The notes beneath the pieces are model-generated. The model was not told the origin of the DNA and made no database searches. It worked only from the letters and a program-made list of their open reading frames with translations. The position numbers and the translations under genes were made by a program. A stretch of 64,000 bases of DNA from Hyphomicrobiales bacterium (lineage in GTDB: Bacteria; Pseudomonadota; Alphaproteobacteria; Rhizobiales; Beijerinckiaceae): the NCBI GenBank assembly GCA_947447895.1, contig CANFLM010000003.1, forward strand, positions 1 through 64,000, written 5' to 3'. Of the stretch, positions 54,517-63,965 are shown piece after piece (positions within the stretch are counted from its first letter, which is position 1; each line of letters starts with the position of its first letter).

Positions 54517-57500
54517 CTATTCGGCGGCTTGCGGCAGCACGAAGCGGGGACGGCCTTTCAATTCCTTCAGCAATTCCTGCTCCTGCTGCTTGGCAACCTC
54601 GATATGGCGCAAACGGACGTGACCAAAACCGCGGATGTGATCAGGCAGGCTGGCCAGTTTCACGGCCACCCCATGATTGTCCGCGCTCAACTGTCCCAAC
54701 AGATCAGTCAGGCCGGTGCAGTACTCTTTGAGCAGACGCCGTTCCATCCGCCGTTCCTGTGTGAAGCCGAACAGATCGAGCGGCGTGCCGCGCAGCCAGC
54801 GCAGGGCCGACAACAGCCGGAAGCCCCACATCATCTTCGGCCCGTAACTGGTTTTGACGGGATGGCCGTTGTGGTCCTTGCGCCCCAGCAGAGGCGGGGC
54901 CAGATGGAATTCGTAGCTGATTTTCCCCTCGAAATCCCGCGCGACCTGTTGCTTGAACCGTCCGTCCGAGAACAGGCGCCCGACCTCGTATTCGTCCTTG
55001 ATCGCCATCAGCTTGAACAGGCCGCGGACGACGGCCTCGGTCAACTCGGTCGAACCCGGTTTGATTCTCTGTTCGGCCTGCCGCACGGTTGCGACGAGAT
55101 CGGTAAACCGGCGGGCATAACGAGCCGACTGGTAGGATGCCAGAAAGGCGGCGCGCCGTTCGATCCGCTCGTCCAGTGTCGTCGAAAGCACCCGATGCGA
55201 GGCAGGCTCGCCGGCTTTTGACATGGCGGGGATTGCGCCCGCAGCCAAAACGGCTTGCGGATCGACGACGGCCCGCCGCCCCCATTCGAAAGCCGCCACA
55301 TTCATCGCCACCGCCTCGCCATTCAGCCGGATCGCCTCGATCAGTGAGGCCGAGGACAGCGGCACCTTGCCGCGCTGGAACGCATAGCCGAGCATGAACA
55401 TGTTGGCGGCAATGGCATTGCCGAGCAACCGCGTGGCAATGCTGGTGGCGTCGATCAGTTCGGTCCCTTGCGGGCCGGTCGCCTCGCGCAAAGCCCGTTT
55501 GATGGTTTCGGCAGGCAACAGAAAATCGGCATTGCGGGTAAAATCGCCGGGAATCACCTCGGCCGTATTGGCAAGCACGAATGTGCCGTCCTGCCGGATG
55601 CCCGCGAGGACTTTTTTGCTGCCCGTCACAACCAAATCGCAGCCGAGCACCAGATCGGCCTCGCCAGCCGCCACGCGGATGGCATGGATATCGTCAGGAC
55701 GCGGAGCCAGTTTGACATGGCTGAACACCGCCCCGCCTTTTTGCGCCAGTCCGGCCATGTCGATCATGCCGCAGCCTTTGCCTTCGAGATGCGCGGCCAT
55801 GCCGATGATCGCCCCGATGGTGACCACGCCCGTGCCGCCGACCCCCGTGACGATGATGGCATAATTGCGCGTCAGCGGCGGATAGGCGGGTTCTGGCAGC
55901 TCGATTGCGGAGCTGCCAGACACCAGTGGTGCGGATTTTCTGATGCTGGCTCCGTGCAATGTGACAAAGGAGGGGCAAAACCCTTCCAGACAGGAGAAAT
56001 CCTTGTTGCAGCTGGACTGGTCGATTACCCGCTTGCGGCCGAATTCGGTCTCCAGCGGCTGGATGGCGATGCAGTTGGAGGCCACGCCGCAATCGCCGCA
56101 CCCCTCGCAGACCAGCTCGTTGATGACCACACGCTTGTCGGGATCGGGGAACTGGCCGCGTTTGCGCCGCCTGCGCTTTTCGGCCGCACAGGTCTGGTCA
56201 TAGATCAGCACGCTCACACCGGGCACATCGGCCATCATCCGCTGAACCGCATCCAGCTCGGAGCGATGGTGGATGGTGAGGCCGAGGGGCCAGTCGGTCG
56301 CCGGATCATATTTATACGGCTCGTCGGTCACCACCACCACTTTGCTGACACCTTCGGCGGCGACCTGACGGGCGATCATGTCCACCGTCAGATTGCCCTC
56401 GTGATGCTGCCCCCCTGTCATGGCCACCGCATCATTGAACAGGATTTTATAGGTCATGTGGGTTTTGGCCGAGACGGCAAAGCGGATCGCCAGCAAGCCG
56501 GAATGGTTATAGGTCCCGTCCCCCAAATTCTGGAACACATGGGTGCGATGGGAGAAGGCGGCTTCGCCGACCCAATTCGCCCCCTCACCGCCCATCTGGG
56601 TGAAGCCCTCGGTCTCGCGGTCCATCCACTGCACCATGTAATGGCACCCGATGCCCGCATAAGCGCGCATCCCCTCGGGCACTTTGGTGGATGAATTATG
56701 CGGACAACCCGCGCAGAAATGCGGCACGCGGCTCGCCACATCCTGCACCTCGGACAGATAGGCCTGCAACTGTTTGAGCCGCTGCACCCTTGCGCGCAAA
56801 TCCTCGCTCTCCTGATAGCGCAACAGCCGCTCGCCGATGGCAATGCCGATGTCATTGGGATCAAGCGCGCCCTTGACCGGAAACAGCCATTCGCCCTGCT
56901 CGTCACGCTTGCCGATGCAGACCGGCTGATGCGGCTGGCCATACAGCTCCTCGCGCAGTTGCACCTCGATCAGCGACCGTTTCTCCTCGACCACGATGAC
57001 CAGTTCGAGACCGCGCACAAATTCGGCCAGACCCACCGGTTCGAGGGGCCAGGCACACCCGATTTTATAGAGGCGCAAGCCGATGCTGTTGGCCCGCGCC
57101 TCGTCTATGCCCAAATCATCGAGAGCCTGGCGCACATCCAGATAGCTTTTGCCGACGGTGATAATGCCGATGCGCGGCGCGGCGCCGCCCGACATGACAA
57201 TGCGGTTGATCGGATTGGCCCGCAAAAAGGCCAGCATGGCATCGCGCTTGTAATCCTGCAGCCGCTCTTCCATCGCCAGAATACCGTCGCGCGGACGGAT
57301 ATTGAGGCCGCCTTTCGGCATCACGAAGTCCCGCGGCTGGCGGATGGTCACGCGGTCAATCGAGCCATCCACGACGGCCGTCGATTCAACCGTGTCTTTC
57401 ACTCCCTTCAAAGCCACCCAAGCCCCGGAGTAGCGGCTCATGGCAAAGCCGTAGAGTCCGTAATCGAGGATCTCCTGCACGCCGGCAGGGTTGAGGATCG

Positions 57501-58056
57501 GCATCATCACATCGACAAAATGGAACTCCGACTGATGGGCCGTGGTCGAGCTTTCGGCCGTGTGGTCATCCCCCATCAGAGCCAGCACGCCGCCCCAGGG
57601 CGAGGTGCCTGCCATATTGGCATGGCGGAACACATCGCCAGAACGGTCAACGCCGGGGCCCTTGCCGTACCAGAGCGAAAACACGCCGTCATATTTGCCC
57701 TCGCCGCGCATCTCGGCCTGCTGGGTGCCCCAACAAGCGGTAGCGGCCAGCTCCTCGTTGATGCCGGGTGTAAACACGATATGGGCGGCACCGAGCGGCT
57801 TGCGGAACCGGTGCAATTGCTGATCCAGAGCGCCAAGCGGTGAACCCCGATAGCCCGAAATAAAACCGGCCGTGTTGCGGCCTTCCAGCCTGTCGCGCTC
57901 ATGCTGCATCAGCATCATACGGATCACGGCTTGTGTGCCGGTCATGAAAACGCGCTGTTTGGACAGATCGAACTTGTCATCCAGCGATACGCGGACGTCG
58001 TTCGCCAGACCCGTGCCGCCGGATGCCGATTGGGTGCCTTGTGTGTCGCCCGCCAT
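54517..58056 (-). CDS. Fused indolepyruvate ferredoxin oxidoreductase family protein
   Basis: 1179 residues from the ATG at 58056 (MAGDTQGTQSASGG) with GGGGAG upstream; ATG at 58089 is an alternative. It joins the alpha and gamma parts of 2-oxoacid:ferredoxin oxidoreductase in one chain. The N-terminal pyrimidine/TPP region has TGTQAVIRMMLMQ and SGYRGSPLGALD. A cysteine cluster (CEGCGDCG, around residue 650, with more Cys following) binds an iron-sulfur centre. The gamma domain has TGVGGTGVVTIGAIIG. Such proteins oxidise aryl- or branched-chain 2-oxoacids to acyl-CoA and occur in aerobes. It is 166 bp upstream of the acyl-CoA synthetase gene, on the same strand. Confidence 0.9.
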   Translation of the reverse strand: MAGDTQGTQSASGGTGLANDVRVSLDDKFDLSKQRVFMTGTQAVIRMMLMQHERDRLEGRNTAGFISGYRGSPLGALDQQLHRFRKPLGAAHIVFTPGINEELAATACWGTQQAEMRGEGKYDGVFSLWYGKGPGVDRSGDVFRHANMAGTSPWGGVLALMGDDHTAESSTTAHQSEFHFVDVMMPILNPAGVQEILDYGLYGFAMSRYSGAWVALKGVKDTVESTAVVDGSIDRVTIRQPRDFVMPKGGLNIRPRDGILAMEERLQDYKRDAMLAFLRANPINRIVMSGGAAPRIGIITVGKSYLDVRQALDDLGIDEARANSIGLRLYKIGCAWPLEPVGLAEFVRGLELVIVVEEKRSLIEVQLREELYGQPHQPVCIGKRDEQGEWLFPVKGALDPNDIGIAIGERLLRYQESEDLRARVQRLKQLQAYLSEVQDVASRVPHFCAGCPHNSSTKVPEGMRAYAGIGCHYMVQWMDRETEGFTQMGGEGANWVGEAAFSHRTHVFQNLGDGTYNHSGLLAIRFAVSAKTHMTYKILFNDAVAMTGGQHHEGNLTVDMIARQVAAEGVSKVVVVTDEPYKYDPATDWPLGLTIHHRSELDAVQRMMADVPGVSVLIYDQTCAAEKRRRRKRGQFPDPDKRVVINELVCEGCGDCGVASNCIAIQPLETEFGRKRVIDQSSCNKDFSCLEGFCPSFVTLHGASIRKSAPLVSGSSAIELPEPAYPPLTRNYAIIVTGVGGTGVVTIGAIIGMAAHLEGKGCGMIDMAGLAQKGGAVFSHVKLAPRPDDIHAIRVAAGEADLVLGCDLVVTGSKKVLAGIRQDGTFVLANTAEVIPGDFTRNADFLLPAETIKRALREATGPQGTELIDATSIATRLLGNAIAANMFMLGYAFQRGKVPLSSASLIEAIRLNGEAVAMNVAAFEWGRRAVVDPQAVLAAGAIPAMSKAGEPASHRVLSTTLDERIERRAAFLASYQSARYARRFTDLVATVRQAEQRIKPGSTELTEAVVRGLFKLMAIKDEYEVGRLFSDGRFKQQVARDFEGKISYEFHLAPPLLGRKDHNGHPVKTSYGPKMMWGFRLLSALRWLRGTPLDLFGFTQERRMERRLLKEYCTGLTDLLGQLSADNHGVAVKLASLPDHIRGFGHVRLRHIEVAKQQEQELLKELKGRPRFVLPQAAE

Positions 58057-58095
58057 AACATCTCCCCGCACGAATGCCCGCTGAACCATCCTCTG

Positions 58096-58129
58096 ACGGG
58101 ATGTTTTATTTTACGGGATGTTTTATTTT
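58096..58129. repeat. Perfect 17-bp tandem duplication
   Basis: ACGGGATGTTTTATTTT occurs twice head to tail (58096-58112 and 58113-58129), just upstream of the IOR gene on the minus strand. Confidence 0.9.
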
Positions 58130-58131
58130 AG

Positions 58132-58146
58132 GTCAGCAAGGCTGAC
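58132..58146. promoter_or_regulatory. Palindrome GTCAGC-AAG-GCTGAC, candidate operator
   Basis: A perfect 6-bp inverted repeat with a 3-base spacer, lying about 75 bases upstream of the IOR start and next to the tandem duplication. It could be a regulator site for the IOR/Liv system 3 genes or simply a short hairpin. Confidence 0.4.
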
Positions 58147-58206
58147 ATAATGCACGCATTCCGTCAAGCACTCCGTTCGAGCCCTTCGACATAAACCCAA
58201 GTCACG

Positions 58207-58234
58207 AAAGAAAGCCATTGTAAAGAAAGCCATT
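58207..58234. repeat. 13-bp direct repeat in the promoter region of the DUF1007 gene
   Basis: AAAGAAAGCCATT occurs at 58207-58219 and 58222-58234, a 15-base period that could be two binding sites. Confidence 0.8.
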
Positions 58235-58314
58235 CTCTTGCCTCACTTGCCCACTAGCAGATACTGGCTTGCGAAGATTGGTTTGGTGATTCGGTTGGCT
58301 GCCGGGGAGATTGA

Positions 58315-58968
58315 ATGCGCAAATTATGGTGGATCTATGCCCTGTGCTGGACTGCTGTTGCCCTGTGCCTGAACGCATCACAGGCTGTTGCGCATCCGCA
58401 TGTGCAGGTGCAAGCCAGTGCCAATCTGCTGTTCTCCGAGACGGGCCAGGTGACCGGCATCCAGCACCACTGGCAATTCGACGAAGCCTATTCGGCCTTT
58501 GCCGTGCAGGGCCTCGATGCCAATGGCGACGGCAAGTTCAGCCGCGAGGAACTCGCCGATCTGGCCAAGGAAAACACCGAGTCGCTCAGCGAATTCGACT
58601 ATTTCACCAAGTTGAAGGTCGACGGCAAAAAGCTCGATTTCGGCAATCCGGTCGATTACTGGCTGGATTACAACAAGGGCACACTGACCCTGCATTTTAC
58701 GCTGCCGCTGAAGGCACCAGCCAGATTGGCGCGCACCAGCGGGATCGAGCTGTATGATCCGACCTATTTCGTGGCCTTCACGTTCCACGAGGGCGATCAG
58801 GCCTTCTCCATGACATCCGCCCCCAGTGGCTGCGTGGCCTCCATCACGCGCCCCAAGACCGATATCCAGACCAGCCAGACCCTCAACGAGAGTTTTTTCA
58901 ACAGCCTGTCAGCCAAGGGTGATTTCGGTGCGCAATATGCCAATCGCGTTCTGGTTGTCTGCCCGTAA
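58315..58968 (+). CDS. DUF1007 periplasmic protein, partner of Ni/Co transporter
   Basis: 217 residues with an N-terminal signal peptide (ALCWTAVALCLNASQAVA) directly before an AHPHV start of the mature chain. It has an EF-hand-like loop DANGDGKFSREE (about 68-79). DUF1007 proteins are commonly paired with NicO-family transporters and have been proposed to be periplasmic metal-handling partners. Here the transporter gene follows after 12 bases. Confidence 0.88.
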   Translation: MRKLWWIYALCWTAVALCLNASQAVAHPHVQVQASANLLFSETGQVTGIQHHWQFDEAYSAFAVQGLDANGDGKFSREELADLAKENTESLSEFDYFTKLKVDGKKLDFGNPVDYWLDYNKGTLTLHFTLPLKAPARLARTSGIELYDPTYFVAFTFHEGDQAFSMTSAPSGCVASITRPKTDIQTSQTLNESFFNSLSAKGDFGAQYANRVLVVCP

Positions 58969-58980
58969 GGGGACGTTGCC

Positions 58981-60048
58981 ATGACAGACCATCACGCCCA
59001 TCACCACGCCCATGACCCTCTTCAAGAGGTCCTTCATGGCCAACATGGCTATCGCCGAACCGTCCTGTGGCGGCAGATCGCGCTGTTTGTCCTGACTCTG
59101 GCGCTGGTGACCGGTTTGGGCATCGTGGCGGCACAACTGTTCGCAACGATGATCCCGCCTGCAGGCAAAAATCCCTTCGGTGCGGGACTGCGTGAAGGAG
59201 CGGGTGCGGCAGGCGGCATTGCGGGGATGATCGCGACACTGCAAAGCCTGTTCTCGGCCCGCATCATTGCCGGCCTGAAAGAATTCGCTCAATCCAGCCA
59301 AGCGGTGTGGGGCGTGCTGGGGGTCAGCTTCATCTATGGGGTGATCCATGCCGCGGGTCCCGGACATGGCAAGGCGGTGATTGCGGCCTATGTGCTGGCC
59401 AGCCAGACGGCGCTGAAGCGCGGTATCGGCATGGCCATGGCAGCCGCTTTGCTGCAAGCCCTTGTCGCCATCGCACTGGTCGGCCTGTTCTCGATCATCC
59501 TGCATGCGACCGCCGCAAACCTGTCCGCGATGGCAGGGCAAATCGAGCGGGTCAGTTTTGCCGCCGTCGCTCTGGTCGGGGTCTGGTTGCTCTGGCGCAA
59601 AGCCGGACGGCTGGCCGCGCTCGTCGCACCCCAGCAGATCCACCACCATATCCACCACCTTCACGCCCACCACCATCACGACGAGACCTGCGGGTGCGGC
59701 CATAGCCATGCACCGGTTGTGCCGCAAGAAGCGGGGTTGCGGGAGATGGCTCTGGCCGTTCTGGCCGCGGGCATCCGGCCCTGCTCGGGCGCCATTCTGG
59801 TGCTGGTGTTTGCCCTGGCGCAGGGATTGTTCGGTGTCGGGGTTGCCTCGGCGCTGGTGATGGCACTGGGCACGGCCCTCACCACCAGTGTGCTGGCCTG
59901 CCTGTCGGTGCTGGCCCGCCACACGGCCAGCCGGTTGAGCGGCGGCCCAGACAGCCTCACGGGCCAGCGCGTCCTCACCGGACTGGAAATGCTGGCAGCT
60001 GCCTTTGTCGCATGGCTGGGCGCGGCCTTCCTGACCGTCGGCCTATGA
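58981..60048 (+). CDS. NicO-family nickel/cobalt transporter (RcnA-like)
   Basis: 355 residues. The short His-rich N-terminus (HHAHHHAHD) is followed by six to seven helices with the family metal block VIHAAGPGHGKAVIAAYVLA and the second AAGIRPCSGAILVLVF. Between them a His-rich cytoplasmic or periplasmic loop (from residue 221, HHHIHHLHAHHHH with CGCGHSHAP) probably senses or loads metal. RcnA exports Ni and Co; NicO members can also import. The nearby cobalt-type nitrile hydratase suggests cobalt is the relevant metal. Convergent with the nitrile hydratase accessory gene, overlapping by 6 bp. Confidence 0.9.
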   Translation: MTDHHAHHHAHDPLQEVLHGQHGYRRTVLWRQIALFVLTLALVTGLGIVAAQLFATMIPPAGKNPFGAGLREGAGAAGGIAGMIATLQSLFSARIIAGLKEFAQSSQAVWGVLGVSFIYGVIHAAGPGHGKAVIAAYVLASQTALKRGIGMAMAAALLQALVAIALVGLFSIILHATAANLSAMAGQIERVSFAAVALVGVWLLWRKAGRLAALVAPQQIHHHIHHLHAHHHHDETCGCGHSHAPVVPQEAGLREMALAVLAAGIRPCSGAILVLVFALAQGLFGVGVASALVMALGTALTTSVLACLSVLARHTASRLSGGPDSLTGQRVLTGLEMLAAAFVAWLGAAFLTVGL

Positions 60049-60417
60049 GGCGAGCGGATCGTTCTCCAGCACGATCGGCTGGCCATGTGGAGTGGCTCTG
60101 GCTGCCCTGTCCCAGGCCGATTGCACCTGTTTGAGCTGGTCAAGGCTGGTGGCGCCTTTGCTGACAGTCAAACCTTCCAGCGTGGCCAGCCAGTGCTGGT
60201 AATAGGTTTCGCCGGTATCGGGATCGCCCGCCAGTTGCGCAGCCTTGATCTGGGCCGACAGGGCTGCAGCCCATTCGCTCCAGGTGAACAGACCCTTGGC
60301 ATGGGCGTCGACCGCGAGGGCGAAGGCTTGCGCCTCCCATGGCTCGCGGAACACCGGCCCCTCGACATCGCAAGGCAGGGCCGGGATCAGTTTCAGCATG
60401 TCGGACGGAAGGGTCAT
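60043..60417 (-). CDS. Nitrile hydratase accessory protein (P14K/NhlE-like)
   Basis: 124 residues from the ATG at 60417, overlapping the beta-subunit stop as ATGA. It is homologous to the N-terminal domain of the beta subunit (PVFREPWEAQAFALAVDAH, FTWSEWAAAL), as expected for the small activator that loads cobalt by subunit swapping. Ends convergently with the NicO gene. Confidence 0.88.
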   Translation of the reverse strand: MTLPSDMLKLIPALPCDVEGPVFREPWEAQAFALAVDAHAKGLFTWSEWAAALSAQIKAAQLAGDPDTGETYYQHWLATLEGLTVSKGATSLDQLKQVQSAWDRAARATPHGQPIVLENDPLAS

Positions 60418-61082
60418 GCGGCGCGGTCCTGCAAATAGGGTTCCCAACAATCGACAATCACTTCGAGGCTGGCATCGGCGTCAGCCCCCCATAATTCCCG
60501 ACCGGAAAACTTGACGCCATAGCACCAATGCGGCTGCTCGCCCAAGCCATGCGCATGGCTGTCGGGAAACACGAAAGCCCCGTGCACCGCCACGATCTCG
60601 CCGGTCTTGCCGCGTGCATAGCGGGGCAGCCGGGTATGGGTGGATGGATGGATGACTTTGGTCACGATCCGCTCGCCAAGCGCGAAACGGGCGGGCTGAT
60701 CGACCGCCCGGTCATAGGGGCTGCCTTTTGCCAAAGCGGCCGCCACCTGAGACCTATCGGCCTTCGGCTTTTTGGTGGGAACAGCGGGCACCAGCATGCG
60801 GGCCTCTTCAAGCTCGTCAGGCGTCACCATGCCGCGCTCCGCCAGCATATTGGCCAGCGCCCGCGTCCAGATTTCGTAATAGGAAACCGACAGATAGACC
60901 GCAGGCGGCAGGCTTTCGCGCGCATGCCGCCCCATATCAAGATTCCATTCGCCCAACGCGGCGCATGCCAGCGTGAGGGCCAAAGCGCGTTTTTCCCATT
61001 CGGCATGGAAGACCGGTTCATCCACCTCGGGACACACCGGCCCGAAACCCATCATGCCGCCCAGATCCTGCGGCCCGTTCAT
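60414..61082 (-). CDS. nthB: Nitrile hydratase beta subunit
   Basis: 222 residues. Starts [16 protein letters not shown] as in NHase beta chains, with [15 protein letters not shown], and the C-terminal SH3-like barrel with [10 protein letters not shown] and YLQDRAA end. It pairs with the alpha subunit and overlaps it by 4 bp. No missing region is apparent. Confidence 0.94.
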   Translation of the reverse strand: MNGPQDLGGMMGFGPVCPEVDEPVFHAEWEKRALALTLACAALGEWNLDMGRHARESLPPAVYLSVSYYEIWTRALANMLAERGMVTPDELEEARMLVPAVPTKKPKADRSQVAAALAKGSPYDRAVDQPARFALGERIVTKVIHPSTHTRLPRYARGKTGEIVAVHGAFVFPDSHAHGLGEQPHWCYGVKFSGRELWGADADASLEVIVDCWEPYLQDRAA

Positions 61083-61792
61083 GCACCCGCTCCTGCGGGA
61101 TGTGGCAGGCCGGTACCGATCATGCTGTCACGGGTGACCAGTTCGGCAAGGCGTTCCTCGCTCCAGCCCTCGGTGCCGGCGGGACGCTGCGGCAGAACAA
61201 GATAGCGCATTTCCGCGGTTGAATCCCACACGCGGATGGTCTTGTCCCTGGGCAGGGTCACGCCGAAATCGGCCAGCACGCCACGCGGATCGATGACGGC
61301 TCTGGAGCGGTAGGGCGCGGATTTGTACCAGACCGGCGGCAGGCCCAGAACCGGCCAAGGATAGCACGAGCAGAGCGTGCAAACGACGAGGTTGTGGACC
61401 TGTCCGGTGTTTTCGACCACTTTCAGATGCTCGCCCTGGCGTCCCGAAAAAGACAGTTCCGCGACGGCCGCTGTGCCGTCTGCCAGCAGGCGTTGCCTAT
61501 AGGCGGGATCAACCCAAGCCTTGGCCACCACCTGCGCCCCGCAACGCGGGCCGATTTTGGTCTCGTAGGTCTCGACAATCAGATCGAGCGCAGCGGGATC
61601 GACATAGCCTTTGGCCAACAGAACGGTTTCGAGTGCGCGCACCCGAATGGCCGCCTCCGACAATTCCGAACCGTGATCATGATCATGGTCGTGATCATGG
61701 TGGTGGTGGTGGGAATGCCCGTGATGGTGATCATGGGAATGGGAGTGGGGGTGATCATGGTCATGATCGTGGTCGTGATTATGCGTGCTCAT
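61079..61792 (-). CDS. nthA: Cobalt-type nitrile hydratase alpha subunit with N-terminal His/Asp tail
   Basis: 237 residues from the ATG at 61792. The catalytic metal claw is C138-T-L-C141-S-C143; Thr in the second position marks the cobalt type (iron types have Ser). It hydrates nitriles to amides in the cytosol. Unusually, residues 4-40 are almost only His and Asp, with 22 His in the first 40 residues, before a normal alpha chain starts at about residue 43. The tail resembles metal-storage stretches of HypB and CooJ. It is followed by the beta and accessory genes in one operon and faces a NicO Ni/Co transporter. Confidence 0.93.
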   Translation of the reverse strand: MSTHNHDHDHDHDHPHSHSHDHHHGHSHHHHHDHDHDHDHGSELSEAAIRVRALETVLLAKGYVDPAALDLIVETYETKIGPRCGAQVVAKAWVDPAYRQRLLADGTAAVAELSFSGRQGEHLKVVENTGQVHNLVVCTLCSCYPWPVLGLPPVWYKSAPYRSRAVIDPRGVLADFGVTLPRDKTIRVWDSTAEMRYLVLPQRPAGTEGWSEERLAELVTRDSMIGTGLPHPAGAGA

Positions 61793-61907
61793 GGATCTAT
61801 CATGGCGCGAAGTGAGCGTGCTTGCAAGCAATCCCGATATGATGAAATCCACTAGCGCAAGCGGCGCGCAGCCGTCATAATAAGAGCAATCATGGCACTG
61901 AAACGGG

Positions 61908-62687
61908 ATGGACAGGATGGCGGCTCCGGCTTTGTTCGATTTGCAAGGGAAAGTAGCGGTCGTGACCGGTGCCTCGTCCGGCCTCGGGGTGCAGTTTGCC
62001 AGGGCTCTGGCCAGTCATGGCGCCAGAACCGTGCTGGTAGCCAGACGCAAGGACCAGCTCGACCGGCATGTGGATGAGCTGACGGCCCGAGGCCTCCACG
62101 CCATGGCGGTTGCCGCAGACCTGACCGAGCCCGAGGCCATTGCCCGGCTGTTTGATACGGTCGAGCGCGAATGGGGCACGCCGACCATTCTGGTCAACAA
62201 TGCAGGGCTGGCCCAAGCCGCCAAACTGGCCGAAATCAGCCGGCAGGAATGGGCCACAACGATGGCACTCAATCTCGATGCCGTGCTGTTCACCGCCCAG
62301 ATGGCGGCCCAGCACATGATGGCTGCGAAACGGGAAGGCAGCATCATCAACATCGCCTCGATCCTCGGCCTCCAGGTGCAGAAGGGTGTGGGGGCCTATT
62401 GCACCTCGAAAGCCGGAGTGATCCAGCTCACCCGCGCGATGGCGCTGGAATGGGCGGGGCGCGGGATCAGGGTCAATGCGCTGGCTCCGGGCTATGCGGT
62501 CACCGACATCAACCGCGCCTATCTCGAATCGCCTGCCGGACAGGCCATGCTGCCCAATATTCCGTTGCGGCGGTTCGGCGGCGAGGGCGATTTCGACGGA
62601 GCCCTGCTGCTGTTGGCTTCCGATGCCGGCCGCTATATCACCGGAACAACCCTGACCATTGATGGCGGCCATACGCTGGCGCTGTAA
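61908..62687 (+). CDS. Short-chain dehydrogenase/reductase
   Basis: 259 residues from the ATG at 61908; an ATG at 61917 ([12 protein letters not shown]) is also plausible. SDR motifs: [14 protein letters not shown], the NNAGLAQ block, and catalytic Ser with YCTSKAG (YxxxK). The C-terminal [19 protein letters not shown] is typical. The role may be beta-oxidation or alcohol oxidation with the adjacent acyl-CoA dehydrogenase; it starts divergently from the nitrile hydratase operon with 115 bases between. Confidence 0.9.
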   Translation: MDRMAAPALFDLQGKVAVVTGASSGLGVQFARALASHGARTVLVARRKDQLDRHVDELTARGLHAMAVAADLTEPEAIARLFDTVEREWGTPTILVNNAGLAQAAKLAEISRQEWATTMALNLDAVLFTAQMAAQHMMAAKREGSIINIASILGLQVQKGVGAYCTSKAGVIQLTRAMALEWAGRGIRVNALAPGYAVTDINRAYLESPAGQAMLPNIPLRRFGGEGDFDGALLLLASDAGRYITGTTLTIDGGHTLAL

Positions 62688-62719
62688 TCCTCCCGACGAA
62701 ACACAGAAAGACCATCCCG

Positions 62720-63919
62720 ATGGATTTTACCCTGCTGCCAGATCTTGAAGCGATCCGCAAGGCCACGCGGTCATTCGTGTCGGAGCATATCCTGCCCATC
62801 GAAGCCGACCGCAGCCATTGGGATGCGCATGACAATATCAGGCATGAACCGCTTGCGGCCCTGCGCGACAAGGCCAAGGCTGCGGGCCTGTGGGCCCCGC
62901 AAGCCCCCAAGGCCTGGGGAGGCATGGGCCTGCCGATGGTGGGCTGGGCCGCCATGTACGAGGAGGCCAACCGCTCGATTTTCGGCCCGGTGACCTTCAA
63001 CTGCGCGGCACCCGACGACGGCAACATGAATGTCCTGTCCAAAATCGCCACTGATGACCAGAAACAACGCTGGCTGAAGCCGATTGTCGACGGACAGGTG
63101 CGCTCGGCCTTTGTGATGACCGAACCGCATCCCGGTGGCGGCTCCGATCCCGGCATGATCCGCACCCGCGCCGAACGACATGGCAAGGGCTGGAAAATCT
63201 ACGGCCACAAATGGTTCATCACCGGCGCGGAGGAAGCCGAACATTTCATTGTCATGGCGCGCACCTCCGACGATCCGCGCAAAGGCCTGACCGCCTTTCT
63301 GTATCACCGCGACCAGCCGGGCTGGAAGATCCTGCGGCGCATCGAGATCATGGGGCCGGAAGAACATGGCGGCCATTGCGAATTGTCCTATGACGGCCTG
63401 GAAATCGCAGACGAGAATGTGCTGGGACAGGTCGGCGACGGATTGAAAATCACCCAGATCAGGCTCGGCCCGGCCCGCCTGACCCATTGCATGCGCTGGC
63501 TCGGCCTGTCCAAACGCTGCATGGAAATCGGGGCGGCCTATGCCAATGAGCGGACCGGCTTCGGCATCCGGCTGGCGGATCGGGAATCGACCCGCATGAA
63601 ACTGGGTTCGCTGGCGATGGATATCGACATCGGCCGCCTGCTGGTGATGCGCGCCGCATGGATGCTCGATCAGGGCGATTTTTCCCGCAAGGCCATTTCG
63701 ATGGCCAAGGTGCATGTAGCCGACACCCTTCACAAGGCAGCCGATATTGCGATCCAGATCAATGGCGCGCGCGGCTATTCCAAAGACACCGTGCTGGAAT
63801 GGATCTACCGCTATGCCCGTCAGGCCCGCCTGGTGGACGGGGCCACCGAGGTGCATCAGATGGTGCTATCGGATGCCTATGCCAAGGAGGCCGACGACTT
63901 CTGGCATTGGGGCGTCTGA
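62720..63919 (+). CDS. Acyl-CoA dehydrogenase
   Basis: 399 residues with the three-domain ACAD layout: N-terminal helices, central beta domain (VMTEPHPGGGSDPGMIRT), and C-terminal four-helix bundle (INGARGYSKDTVLEWIYRYAR). The usual catalytic Glu of short- and medium-chain ACADs falls in the RLVDGATEVHQM block; longer or branched-chain forms vary. FAD-dependent oxidation of acyl-CoA to enoyl-CoA in the cytosol. It follows the SDR gene by 32 bases and ends before a terminator. Confidence 0.92.
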   Translation: MDFTLLPDLEAIRKATRSFVSEHILPIEADRSHWDAHDNIRHEPLAALRDKAKAAGLWAPQAPKAWGGMGLPMVGWAAMYEEANRSIFGPVTFNCAAPDDGNMNVLSKIATDDQKQRWLKPIVDGQVRSAFVMTEPHPGGGSDPGMIRTRAERHGKGWKIYGHKWFITGAEEAEHFIVMARTSDDPRKGLTAFLYHRDQPGWKILRRIEIMGPEEHGGHCELSYDGLEIADENVLGQVGDGLKITQIRLGPARLTHCMRWLGLSKRCMEIGAAYANERTGFGIRLADRESTRMKLGSLAMDIDIGRLLVMRAAWMLDQGDFSRKAISMAKVHVADTLHKAADIAIQINGARGYSKDTVLEWIYRYARQARLVDGATEVHQMVLSDAYAKEADDFWHWGV

Positions 63920-63965
63920 CCCCAAACGATTAACAAGAATGAATGGCAACAAGACTGGATAGAAA

